Assembly (NCBI GenBank): GCA_022641095.1
Contig: JALCDB010000001.1
Location: forward strand, 62,001 to 126,000
Direction of reading: 5' to 3'
DNA: 64,000 nt
DNA from: Bacilli bacterium
GTDB lineage: Bacteria; Bacillota_I; Bacilli_A; RFN20; CAG-826
The notes under the pieces are model-generated. The model was given only the letters and a program-made list of their open reading frames with translations, was not told where the DNA came from and did no database searches. This document shows, in pieces, positions 1 through 8,637 of the stretch (the stretch's first letter is position 1; the number at the start of each line of letters is the position of its first letter). Position numbers and translations under genes: made by a program.

Positions 1-506
1 CTGCATATTGCCTTGTTTAAGTAAGAATCGTTTTTTGTCCATGTCGATGGAATTATTAAGACCAATTCTCCATCACTTTTCAAAAGTGAGAGAGATTTAA
101 TAACAAAGTATGAATATAAATTAGCTTTTCTAGGAAGCGAGGAATATATTTTCTTTGACCTTAACATTTCCTTTGTAATTCCGTATTGTTTGAGACCGTT
201 TATCTCTTCTTGCCTAACATATGGAGGATTCATTATTATTCCGTCAAACAATAAACCAGAATAATTTAAAAAATCACAATTTATCTTTTTGAAACCAAAT
301 GGAGCATCGAACGAATCAAATAATTTTTTATCTAGTTCAATAGCGGTTACATTTGAAAAGCCCTTATCTTTTAAAGAATTAACGAACACACCTTCTCCAA
401 AGCAAGGATCTAAAATATTGGCTTTTTTTCCCATATCAAAAAGACCAACCATGAAATCAGAAATTATTTTTGGTGTAAAAACTTGCCCTAAATTAATCCT
501 GCCCAT
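1..506 (-). CDS. N6-adenine DNA methyltransferase, N-terminal part (runs off the left edge)
   Basis: Own reverse-strand translation from ATG at 504-506: MGRINLGQVFTPKIISDFMVGLFDMGKKANILDPCFGEGVFVNSL...GIIMNPPYVRQEEI...ELVLIIPSTWTKND. Contains the SAM-binding DPCFGEG motif and the catalytic NPPY motif. Missing from the ORF track because it is open at the edge. Confidence 0.9.
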   Translation of the reverse strand, partial: MGRINLGQVFTPKIISDFMVGLFDMGKKANILDPCFGEGVFVNSLKDKGFSNVTAIELDKKLFDSFDAPFGFKKINCDFLNYSGLLFDGIIMNPPYVRQEEINGLKQYGITKEMLRSKKIYSSLPRKANLYSYFVIKSLSLLKSDGELVLIIPSTWTKNDSYLNKAIC

Positions 507-690
507 CGACAATCACTCCGTTTTCTTTGCATAAAGCAACAATTCTTCTTTTGACTTTAGTGGTCGGATTACAGTGTCCATTTTCCCAACGATTTATCGA
601 AATATAGGAGACTCCTAAAGTTTGAGCAAGTTCAGTTTGAGTGAGAATCAGTTTCTCTCTTAATTTTTTAATTAAAATCTGATAATTCAT
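493..690 (-). CDS. XRE-family HTH regulator, overlapping the methyltransferase start
   Basis: LREKLILTQTELAQTLGVSYISINRWENGHCNPT is a classic XRE HTH; 14-bp overlap with the downstream methyltransferase. Confidence 0.85.
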   Translation of the reverse strand: MNYQILIKKLREKLILTQTELAQTLGVSYISINRWENGHCNPTTKVKRRIVALCKENGVIVDGQD

Positions 691-770
691 AATTCTTTAT
701 CCTCTTGATGCCTGACAAATAAATCCAAATAAAGTATATCATTTTTGTTTCACTTTTTATTAGAAAAAGT

Positions 771-1997
771 TTATCTTTTTGGCAATTCCTCCAATATTTT
801 ATAAAGGCAATTAACAACTATAGAGTTTCCAGCCATTTTATAAAGTTGAGTTTCAGATAAATTGCTATCCATTATGCAGTTTATTCTTTCATCACTCCAG
901 CCCATAAGTCGCCAACACTCTCTTGGTGTTAGTCTTCTAACGGAAATGAGATCATTTGGATCATTAACCACTACTCCCACATCATAGGTTGAACATTTAA
1001 GAGTGGGAATCATCCCTTTTTGAACCACACCACGCTTAGACTTGCATCGGTTGGTGTAGATTCCATCTCCCACTTCAGCTGCGACATAGCCATCTCTTGT
1101 GGCTTGAGGAACGATGACAACATTGTCCTTCTGCACCGTGGTTATGGTGTTGCATAGCCCTTGCTTATTTATTTCGAGTTTTTGCTCGTACTTATTATCT
1201 TCGTTTTTCCTTCCTCTTAATGCTCCAATAGCAGGAACCATGATGAAATTATCGGTTGCCCTACTTCCTGGACAAGTCGAAATGGTATAAGCATAGGCAC
1301 TTTTCTCGGTCAATAAGCGAAATCTCACGCCACGGACAAAGCCGTTACGATCTTTCATTGAGGCAAAGCATTTGATGAGCCTATCGCTAAGGAAATACTT
1401 CTCGTCAACGTTAGGTTCAAGCAAATCGCTAAGGGTAACTTTCAGCTCTTCCTTTTTTGGGAAGACAAAGTCTTTATCACAATCGAGAATGGAAATCATG
1501 AAGGTTCTTTCCCTATTTTGTGGAACTCCATAGTCTTTAGCGTTTAGAACCTTCCAGAACGACTTATAGCCAAGGGATGATAAATAATCCACCCACACTT
1601 GAAAAAGGGGCATAAACTTCTTGGAAACGATGTTCTTGACGTTTTCAAGGAGCAGATACTTGGGTAGTTCGTTAACTGATGCACTTTGTTTGAGGAGTCG
1701 TTGAACTTCCCAAAGAAGAGAACTTCCAGTTCCACTATCCTTTTCAAAACCCTTCATAGAACCAGCAAGCGAGATATCAGTACACGGAAATGAATAAGTC
1801 CATAAGTCCGCTTTAGGAAGAAAATGAATGTTCCTAATGTCTCCGAGATTGTTTACTGGTCCATGAAGAAGTTCATACGCTTTGATAGCGTATTTATCGA
1901 TTTCACTTATGGCCACCACTTCATGCTCAATATTAGCTTCTTTCAAAGCCTCGGCTTGAGCTCCGATTCCTGCAAATAACTCAATGACTCTTATCAT
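771..1997 (-). CDS. DNA (cytosine-5) methyltransferase
   Basis: VIELFAGIGAQAEAL, SFPCTDISLAG (PC motif), LLENVKNIVSKK (ENV motif), NRERTFMI, C-terminal RRLTPRECWRLMGW and MAGNSIVVN. Confidence 0.95.
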   Translation of the reverse strand: MIRVIELFAGIGAQAEALKEANIEHEVVAISEIDKYAIKAYELLHGPVNNLGDIRNIHFLPKADLWTYSFPCTDISLAGSMKGFEKDSGTGSSLLWEVQRLLKQSASVNELPKYLLLENVKNIVSKKFMPLFQVWVDYLSSLGYKSFWKVLNAKDYGVPQNRERTFMISILDCDKDFVFPKKEELKVTLSDLLEPNVDEKYFLSDRLIKCFASMKDRNGFVRGVRFRLLTEKSAYAYTISTCPGSRATDNFIMVPAIGALRGRKNEDNKYEQKLEINKQGLCNTITTVQKDNVVIVPQATRDGYVAAEVGDGIYTNRCKSKRGVVQKGMIPTLKCSTYDVGVVVNDPNDLISVRRLTPRECWRLMGWSDERINCIMDSNLSETQLYKMAGNSIVVNCLYKILEELPKR

Positions 1998-2049
1998 ATC
2001 GTTGACTCCTCACTTTTCTTTCGTGGAGTACTCGCTTCAGGTCAACGAT

Positions 2050-2460
2050 TTATTGGTTCATCCATTTGCGAATTATGATGTTCTTTATCTCATAAACTCT
2101 CGTCCTTGATACTTTCATTTGCTTGGCTAGTTCCGTGCCACTACAGCTGTTCATCACCAGTTGATTCATCACGATTCTTTCTTGTTCAGACAAGGTGACG
2201 ACAAACTTATCCAAAGGCACTAGTTTTACTTCCAGTTCCTTGATTTTCTTTTCCGTTTCCATCATCTTGTCGAGCCATATGACATTGGGGTTGTGATAAG
2301 GGTCGCTTTGCGTATGTGGTCGTTCGCCATAGACAATTCCTGGAATCGACATAAAACGTTCGTAGTAACGAGCGTAGTCATCTTCAAGTCGAGCAATCTC
2401 GTGGAGCGTTTTCTTGGTCTCACGGATCATCTCGTTGAACTCACTATTGATGGTGACCAT
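2050..2460 (-). CDS. phage-type sigma70-like/RinA-ArpU-like regulator
   Basis: C-terminal SEQERIVMNQLVMNSCSGTELAKQMKVSRTRVYEIKNIIIRKW resembles a region-4 HTH; coiled N-terminus. Confidence 0.6.
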   Translation of the reverse strand: MVTINSEFNEMIRETKKTLHEIARLEDDYARYYERFMSIPGIVYGERPHTQSDPYHNPNVIWLDKMMETEKKIKELEVKLVPLDKFVVTLSEQERIVMNQLVMNSCSGTELAKQMKVSRTRVYEIKNIIIRKWMNQ

Positions 2461-3373
2461 CTTCGTACTCCTTTAGGAACTTGAGCCACTCCTCCGATTC
2501 CTTGGCTCGTTCATCTTCTCTTGAAAGCCAGTCGATGTTGTTGATAAGGGCTTGTTTGATAAAGCAGAACTTATCGTCAATCGGATTGCTTGGATGCTTG
2601 AGGTAGTTTGAAACATACCGAACCGCTCGGATGATGTCGTCAAATTCGTAATGTGGCGTAAAACTGGCAAAAAGGGCAGGATACTTACCTAAGTCCTCGT
2701 CATAGAGGGACACCGTGCCATTATGGATGAGCAGTTTTGTGAAATAGTCGACTTCAAAGGGCAATTCCTCAATTGCTTTATCAAATTTATCTTCTTCATC
2801 TTGTTTATCGACTTCCCTTTGACTTTTACTTTTACTTTCTCTTTTACTTTTACTTTGTGAATTATTGTCGGTATTAATGTCACTTGAACTGGGGTTATTG
2901 TCGACAATAATGGCATTTTTGCTGACACTTTCCACCTTTGCGGAGCAAGTTAAAAAGGTCGAGAGTTCGACTTTGTCTTTTTCCGAGAGAAGACAATACT
3001 CATCCACTTTAGCATTGCTTCTTCGCTTGGTTGAAAGGATGTATTGCTTTTGAATCGCCTTCGAAGTGATGATTCCTTTCTCAGCTAGACTTTTGTCAAT
3101 CAAATCAAGTTCACTAAAAAGGGTCAATATCGTAAGCACATCGTCTTTGCTCACCCATTTGTCGCTACGAAAATCATCGACAATATTATCTGCCAAATCT
3201 TCGAGCGAAATCTTCAAATAATAACCTTCCCTGTACACGTTAAAGAGCACTTCAAAATAAATCATCAAGCCAGTAGGACCGTATTTCCTACGGAGCTTTA
3301 CGATTTTCTTGTCGCTCATGAAATTCGTTTGTACAGGAAAATAAGGCAAGCCACTTTTATAAGGTCTAGCCAT
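2444..3373 (-). CDS. phage replication initiation-like protein (DUF4373 N-terminus, DnaD-like)
   Basis: N-terminus MARPYKSGLPYFPVQTNFMSDKKIVKLRRKYGPTGLMIYFEVL is typical of Lin1244/DUF4373 proteins; Ser/Lys linker. Confidence 0.65.
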   Translation of the reverse strand: MARPYKSGLPYFPVQTNFMSDKKIVKLRRKYGPTGLMIYFEVLFNVYREGYYLKISLEDLADNIVDDFRSDKWVSKDDVLTILTLFSELDLIDKSLAEKGIITSKAIQKQYILSTKRRSNAKVDEYCLLSEKDKVELSTFLTCSAKVESVSKNAIIVDNNPSSSDINTDNNSQSKSKRESKSKSQREVDKQDEEDKFDKAIEELPFEVDYFTKLLIHNGTVSLYDEDLGKYPALFASFTPHYEFDDIIRAVRYVSNYLKHPSNPIDDKFCFIKQALINNIDWLSREDERAKESEEWLKFLKEYEDGHHQ

Positions 3374-3490
3374 CTAAAATCCTCCTATCTTTTTGAATGT
3401 CTACCAAAGACCATAGAGTGCCATTTAAGGCATAGCCTAGGTAATTGAAAGCACCGCTCACGCCAACGCTCACTGGAATTAGCGTTGAGT

Positions 3491-3700
3491 TTATTTCTCT
3501 TTGGTTAAGCATTCTTGTTGCCTGATAAATTCATCGTAGGCAGCTTCTTTGATTCGCCACTCGTTGCCAATCTTAAAGCCACGTAGTTTTCCCTTTTTGA
3601 TAAGAGCCACTACGGTTCTTCGTTTGACTTGCAATAAGTCTGCTAAATCACTGATGGTATAAGTTCCATCACGACTTTTTGAGTCCTCCATTTTCATCAC
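3491..3700 (-). CDS. excisionase/HTH_17-type DNA-binding protein
   Basis: YTISDLADLLQVKRRTVVALIKKGKLRGFKIGNEWRIKEAAYDEFI. Confidence 0.8.
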   Translation of the reverse strand: MMKMEDSKSRDGTYTISDLADLLQVKRRTVVALIKKGKLRGFKIGNEWRIKEAAYDEFIRQQECLTKEK

Positions 3701-4427
3701 TTTCTCCTTTAAATTCGTTTAGGATTCTTTCGATGAATGAGATACCGCTCTTATAGACGAATGTATGTTTTGAAATGATGACTTTTCCTTTTTCGATAGC
3801 CTTGGCCTCCACCACTCTAAAGAAGTGCTTGTCGCAGTATTCTTGCTTGGCGATGTTGTCGTCCCCTAGCACACCTTTGAGTCGTAGGATCTTGAGCAGT
3901 CTGGTATTTTTAATACCATCGATTCGTAAAAGTTCGTGAACGATGTCGATGTCCACGCAGTTGCGAGAGCCAAACAAAATGTCCATTGAAGAAATCTTCG
4001 GTTCGTTGATTCTCTTTTCACTTTCCAAAACGGATACTCGAATTCCGATATTCTCGTATTCATCCAGAAGTTTGATTGCAATGTCAGGGTCTTTTAAGTC
4101 CTCGACACTATACTTCACATAAAGTTTTGCTTGTGGCAGAATCAAGCGAAAAATCCAATCGTTAACATCATCGGCTTCCTTCCTTGTTGACTGGAAGATA
4201 ACCGTTGAAACATTATCAGCTGTAATGAAGAGTTTTCTTTTTACTTTCCCTTCACTATCGGTCACGTCCGCTAACTTAACTCCGCCTTGATTCAACTTCT
4301 CACGGCATTTAGGAACGCTCCTAATTTTGAGAATCTTGCATAAGTCCTCCAGACAAAAGCAAGGTTCATCATCGATGAGCGACACTCGGATTGTTCCAAA
4401 GTCCGCTCTTGTAAATTCTTTAATCAT
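3669..4427 (-). CDS. BRO-N domain antirepressor-like protein
   Basis: FGTIRVSLIDDEPCFCLEDLCKILKIRSVPKCREKLNQGG...LFITADNVSTVIFQSTRKEADDVNDWIFRLILPQ; internal Met (MIKEFTRADFG) preferred as start. Confidence 0.75.
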   Translation of the reverse strand: MIKEFTRADFGTIRVSLIDDEPCFCLEDLCKILKIRSVPKCREKLNQGGVKLADVTDSEGKVKRKLFITADNVSTVIFQSTRKEADDVNDWIFRLILPQAKLYVKYSVEDLKDPDIAIKLLDEYENIGIRVSVLESEKRINEPKISSMDILFGSRNCVDIDIVHELLRIDGIKNTRLLKILRLKGVLGDDNIAKQEYCDKHFFRVVEAKAIEKGKVIISKHTFVYKSGISFIERILNEFKGESDENGGLKKS

Positions 4428-4431
4428 AAAC

Positions 4432-5376
4432 TCACGCCTTTCCTTTTTGATTTTTTGAATCGTTAAAAAGTAGGTCGCCAAGTTCGTTTTCTATTGTGGA
4501 GTTCTCTCTTTGGAGGGAATGCATATATCTTTCCGTAGTCTTTGGATCCTTGTGGCGGAGGAAATACTGGATGTCAGTTGTATCCTTATGAAGAATGTTC
4601 GTGGCAAAAGTAGCAGCTGTGTGCCTTAAACTATGTGCCGAGTAACGCTCATCATCGATTCCGATTTGCCTCAAGAGGTCTTTAACCACGGTGCGGATTG
4701 TATAAGTCGATATCCTTCTATTTTCGTCCGTGACGTTTCGCCCATGATGAATAAAAAGCGGTTCATAATCATCGCTTCTTTCCATAAGGTAATTCGTCAA
4801 GGCTTCATAGATATGATCTGAGAGTTTAACAAAGTCATCCTTCTCGGCGTGACCCTTGCCCTGGATATAAAGACGAATCATCTCATCGTTTTTGGAGATG
4901 TCTTTGACATCTGCTCTTTCAACTTCGATGGTTCTAAGTCCAGTTCCGAGTAGGAGCACCACTAACGCATAATTTCTTATGTCCTCAATGGTGTGTTTAG
5001 GTCGAGTCGCTAGCCTTTTGGCTCTTGAGATGAGTGCCCTGGCTTGTTTCAAAGTCAAAGGCTGACGCTTAAAAACTGGTTGAATGGTACTGCATTGTAT
5101 CTTTAAAACGATGTTTATACCTTTTCCAGTCGCTTGCAAATCCTCATAAAAGCCACGAAGACAAATGATGTACTTTTGCACTGAAGCTGGAGACATTCGC
5201 TTTTCAAGGGACTCTTTGTAATCAACTATCGTTTGACGTGTAGGTGAGTCAGTGATATTTGAAACATAGTGAAAATAGTCCATTAAGATTTTTTTATAAT
5301 CTTGTTTAGTTTTAGGCCTACGAGTGAGGCCATCGATATATTCCTCGATCAGTTTTAATAAATTATCTTGTTCCAC
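4432..5376 (-). CDS. tyrosine recombinase/integrase
   Basis: C-terminal catalytic signatures LLLGTGLRTIEVERADV, HSLRHTAATFATNIL, LRHKDPKTTERYMHS; N-terminal SAM-like core-binding domain. Confidence 0.92.
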   Translation of the reverse strand: MEQDNLLKLIEEYIDGLTRRPKTKQDYKKILMDYFHYVSNITDSPTRQTIVDYKESLEKRMSPASVQKYIICLRGFYEDLQATGKGINIVLKIQCSTIQPVFKRQPLTLKQARALISRAKRLATRPKHTIEDIRNYALVVLLLGTGLRTIEVERADVKDISKNDEMIRLYIQGKGHAEKDDFVKLSDHIYEALTNYLMERSDDYEPLFIHHGRNVTDENRRISTYTIRTVVKDLLRQIGIDDERYSAHSLRHTAATFATNILHKDTTDIQYFLRHKDPKTTERYMHSLQRENSTIENELGDLLFNDSKNQKGKA

Positions 5377-5494
5377 TCTTTTTTAAAGCGTTTGAAAAAA
5401 CAAGTTGATAATTCGACACTTTTATTGATTTAATCTAGTTGGTAGCGAGGTTGATTTGTTACCAGCTAGATGATGGACAAAAATGTTTCGTCAT

Positions 5495-5773
5495 CTAGTT
5501 TTTTTGAACACCTTTTAACTCCTTATACATTTCTACGTGCTTGGTTTCTGCTTCTAATAACTCCGTTGCATCAAAGCCGAGGTTGTTTACCATTTTCAGC
5601 AATAACGCAGCTCGCATTTGATTCCCACGAGTGCCATTTAAGATGAAATAGTAATATCGTTTTGTGATATCCAACCTTCGAGCCATTTCTTCAGCTGAAA
5701 AGCCAAGTTGCACTTGCTTATCAAAAAGATATTGTCGTTGCTCTGGGTTAGTAGACTTCTTACTATCGCCCAT
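5495..5773 (-). CDS. HTH protein, XRE-like
   Basis: QVQLGFSAEEMARRLDITKRYYYFILNGTRGNQMRAALLLKMVNNLGFDATELLE. Confidence 0.65.
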   Translation of the reverse strand: MGDSKKSTNPEQRQYLFDKQVQLGFSAEEMARRLDITKRYYYFILNGTRGNQMRAALLLKMVNNLGFDATELLEAETKHVEMYKELKGVQKN

Positions 5774-5827
5774 GATATAAATCCCCCTTTCTACCGTGGA
5801 AACTAATGGTAATCAAAGTATATAAAA

Positions 5828-5854
5828 CCCAACAATTACCAAAAATTAGTTGGG
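5828..5854. promoter_or_regulatory. inverted repeat, candidate operator between divergent HTH genes
   Basis: CCCAAC-aattaccaaaaatta-GTTGGG in the 5774-5997 intergenic region. Confidence 0.4.
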
Positions 5855-5997
5855 GAATTATTTATGAAAAAGCAACAAAGTGAGTTGTCGCTCATAAGGT
5901 ATTATCTTACTTTTTTATAATTTTGTAGAGCGATGCACTTTGCAAATACCACATTTGTTGTGCTATTATTTACTCTAAGAAACAAGGAGATAAATAT

Positions 5998-6594
5998 ATG
6001 TCAGATAACTTAGTTGATGCTCTCTCTTCTTTATACATAGGCGAGAACCTAAAGACCCTTAGAACGGAGAGAAACCTTTCCACCACTGATGTCGCCAAGA
6101 TTATCGATAAGTCACGCCAAGGATATGTCAATTATGAAAACGGATCACGTGAGATCTCCATCAAAGACCTTGTCACTTTATCCAAGTTCTATAACCTTTC
6201 CATCGATGAGATAGTTAGGAATCCATACAACCTCACAAGCAAGAACATCCTTTCTTATCGTGCCTATGAATATGACGATGAGAATAATCTCGTGGGTGCA
6301 CCTTTCATTAGAATCGATAACGCCAATGCCGACATCATTGCCGTGCGTTTGTCCGAGACCGAGATTAAGTTCTTCTGGAGAACTCAGGTGTTAAACGAAG
6401 GCAAAGAAATGCTCTTCACTTATAAAGACATGCCATTCATTTCAAAGGTTTATAAGGAACGTGATGGTTCATTGCTATTCTTCCTCCGTGATAACCCATT
6501 CCGTGTACCACCTAAACTAAAAGGTGAGGTTGTTTTCATCGGTGTCCACTTTGCAAATCTCGAAAAAGATTACAAAGTAAAAGGGTTCTTTTGA
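5998..6594 (+). CDS. XRE-family transcriptional repressor-like protein
   Basis: LKTLRTERNLSTTDVAKIIDKSRQGYVNYENGSREISIKDLVTLSKFYNLSIDEI. Confidence 0.85.
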   Translation: MSDNLVDALSSLYIGENLKTLRTERNLSTTDVAKIIDKSRQGYVNYENGSREISIKDLVTLSKFYNLSIDEIVRNPYNLTSKNILSYRAYEYDDENNLVGAPFIRIDNANADIIAVRLSETEIKFFWRTQVLNEGKEMLFTYKDMPFISKVYKERDGSLLFFLRDNPFRVPPKLKGEVVFIGVHFANLEKDYKVKGFF

Positions 6595-6696
6595 TACGAA
6601 ATGAACTATCAGTACATTTACAAATAAACAAAGAAAAAGATACAATACGATAAGGTGAGTTAGTGTCAGTACGAAACTACGTGAAGTAGTCCTAAA

Positions 6697-6727
6697 AGCA
6701 CAAGATCCAATTGGATCTTTTTTTGTG
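6697..6727 (+). terminator. Rho-independent terminator
   Basis: Perfect palindrome AAGATCCAATTGGATCTT (6702-6719) followed by a T run. Confidence 0.65.
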
Positions 6728-6741
6728 CATGAAAGGACAAA

Positions 6742-6882
6742 ATGGAAGATAAAGAAATAACAATTTATGAAATTGAAAAACATAAATTAGACCAACTAAA
6801 AAAGAAGGGTTTGATAACCCTAGAAGACTGGTATAAAGCATTACTTATTTTAAGGAAAAAGTATGGACTGCCAGTAGTTTAA
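6742..6882 (+). CDS. 46-aa small protein upstream of the serine recombinases
   Basis: Own translation: MEDKEITIYEIEKHKLDQLKKKGLITLEDWYKALLILRKKYGLPVV*. Below the ORF-track length cutoff; upstream AAAGGA. Confidence 0.55.
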   Translation: MEDKEITIYEIEKHKLDQLKKKGLITLEDWYKALLILRKKYGLPVV

Positions 6883-6916
6883 TGATGGGTATCATATGCG
6901 TTTAATTAACTTGATA

Positions 6917-6938
6917 ATATCACTTTGTTAAGTGATAT
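6917..6938. promoter_or_regulatory. perfect hairpin/operator upstream of the recombinase pair
   Basis: ATATCACTT-tgtt-AAGTGATAT, about 25 bp before the first recombinase ATG. Confidence 0.4.
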
Positions 6939-6962
6939 ATGTAAGCAAGAAAGGAGTAATTT

Positions 6963-8636
6963 ATGGAAACAAAAATTCAAGAAATTTTACAAGAACCAGT
7001 GATGCCAAAAGTCTTGAAGGTTGCTGCTTATGCTCGAGTGTCGACTAGCGAAGAAGACCAGCAACATTCATACCAATCACAAGTCACGGAATACACCGAG
7101 CGAATTAAAGCTAATCCCAATTGGTCATTCGCTGGTCTCTATGGCGATGAAGGAATTAGTGGCACTTCCTTAAAGCGAAGAGTCCAATTCAACAAGATGA
7201 TCCAAGAAGCTAGAAACGGCAACATCGACTTAATCATCACTAAGTCCATATCTCGTTTTGGAAGAAACACTATTGATGTTTTGAAAATTGTCCAAGAAAT
7301 GAGAGAAAGAAAAGTCGAGATTTATTTCGAGAAAGAGCAAATCTACGCTTCTGACACCAAAGTAGATGTTCTACTCACAATGCTCTCCTCATTTTCTCAA
7401 GAGGAATCAAGGAGCATAAGCGAAAACGTTAAATGGGGAATAAGAAAAAGAATGAAACGAGGTGAATACGCTAGTAATATTTCAAACATTCTCGGTTATT
7501 CAAGGAGTAAGGATGGAACGGTTGAAATTGACGAGGAAAATGCCAATACAGTACGAATCATCTTTAACCTTTTCTTGGCTGGATATTCCTACCGAGACAT
7601 TATCGATTATTTAAAAGAAAGGAACATCAAGACGGCCAGCGGAAAAGAAAAGTGGTCAGTTTCCACTATTTCAATGATGCTTTCAAACGAAAAATACTGT
7701 GGCGATTTATTGTTTCAAAAAACAATGATTGTAAACTTCTTATCGCATAAAAGCGTGAAAAATAATGGTGAATTGCCTAAATATTTGATAAAAGACCACC
7801 ATGAACCAATCATTAGTAGAGACAAATTCAATCTTGTTCAGTTGATGATGAAAAATATCAAAGGTGACAAGAGAATGGGCAATCGCCACTACCCTCTTAG
7901 TGGACTTTTAGTTTGTGCCGATTGCAGGAGGTCAATGCTTATGGTGACTTGTCATCCAGGAAAGCAATACTCATGGAAAGTCTTCTCTTGCAAAGCAAAA
8001 AGAAACACTAGTGAATCCACAACTTGCACTTGCCACAATAAGCCAATAAAGGCAGTTGAGTTTGAAAAGGAAATCACTAATATTCTTGTCAAGTACATCA
8101 ATCTTCAAGGCTATTCGGTTTCTGGGCTACTTGAAACCATCAACCAAGCTAAAGCAGATAGCGAGGACACCGTCCTTAAGATTGAGTCATTAAAAGCAAA
8201 AATACTGCATCTTCAAGAGGAAGTAAAAAGAATTGTACGATTAAAGATATCAACCAATGATTCCTTTAATTCATCGCTCTATGAAGAGCAATTCAACAAA
8301 ACGAAAATGGAACTTACCGAGAAACAAAAACAGCTGGAAGATTGTGAAACTAAATGCCTAGAAAATATGCAACGTTCTATCGATTCCACCGCTATTGAAT
8401 CTTTTCTAAACTCAGATGACAAGATTCTAAGCGACAAGGTTATCGATTCTTATGTCAGAAAGATTGTGAGGATATCAGAACAAGAATTCATCGTTGTTTT
8501 AGGAAAAGGATTCTTAACTAACGAGCAAGCAATAGATAACTTGCCAAGAATTCAAAGCAAGAAACCTTTATTCATAACCAAATGCGAAAACAATGGCTTG
8601 AACCTTATTATCAAAGCCATAGAACTGGAGGGCTAG
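6963..8636 (+). CDS. large serine recombinase 1
   Basis: AAYARVSTSEEDQQHSYQSQV, GDEGISGTSLKRR, KSISRFGRNT; recombinase and zinc-ribbon region LVCADCRRSM; C-terminal coiled coil. Confidence 0.95.
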   Translation: METKIQEILQEPVMPKVLKVAAYARVSTSEEDQQHSYQSQVTEYTERIKANPNWSFAGLYGDEGISGTSLKRRVQFNKMIQEARNGNIDLIITKSISRFGRNTIDVLKIVQEMRERKVEIYFEKEQIYASDTKVDVLLTMLSSFSQEESRSISENVKWGIRKRMKRGEYASNISNILGYSRSKDGTVEIDEENANTVRIIFNLFLAGYSYRDIIDYLKERNIKTASGKEKWSVSTISMMLSNEKYCGDLLFQKTMIVNFLSHKSVKNNGELPKYLIKDHHEPIISRDKFNLVQLMMKNIKGDKRMGNRHYPLSGLLVCADCRRSMLMVTCHPGKQYSWKVFSCKAKRNTSESTTCTCHNKPIKAVEFEKEITNILVKYINLQGYSVSGLLETINQAKADSEDTVLKIESLKAKILHLQEEVKRIVRLKISTNDSFNSSLYEEQFNKTKMELTEKQKQLEDCETKCLENMQRSIDSTAIESFLNSDDKILSDKVIDSYVRKIVRISEQEFIVVLGKGFLTNEQAIDNLPRIQSKKPLFITKCENNGLNLIIKAIELEG

Positions 8637-8637
8637 T

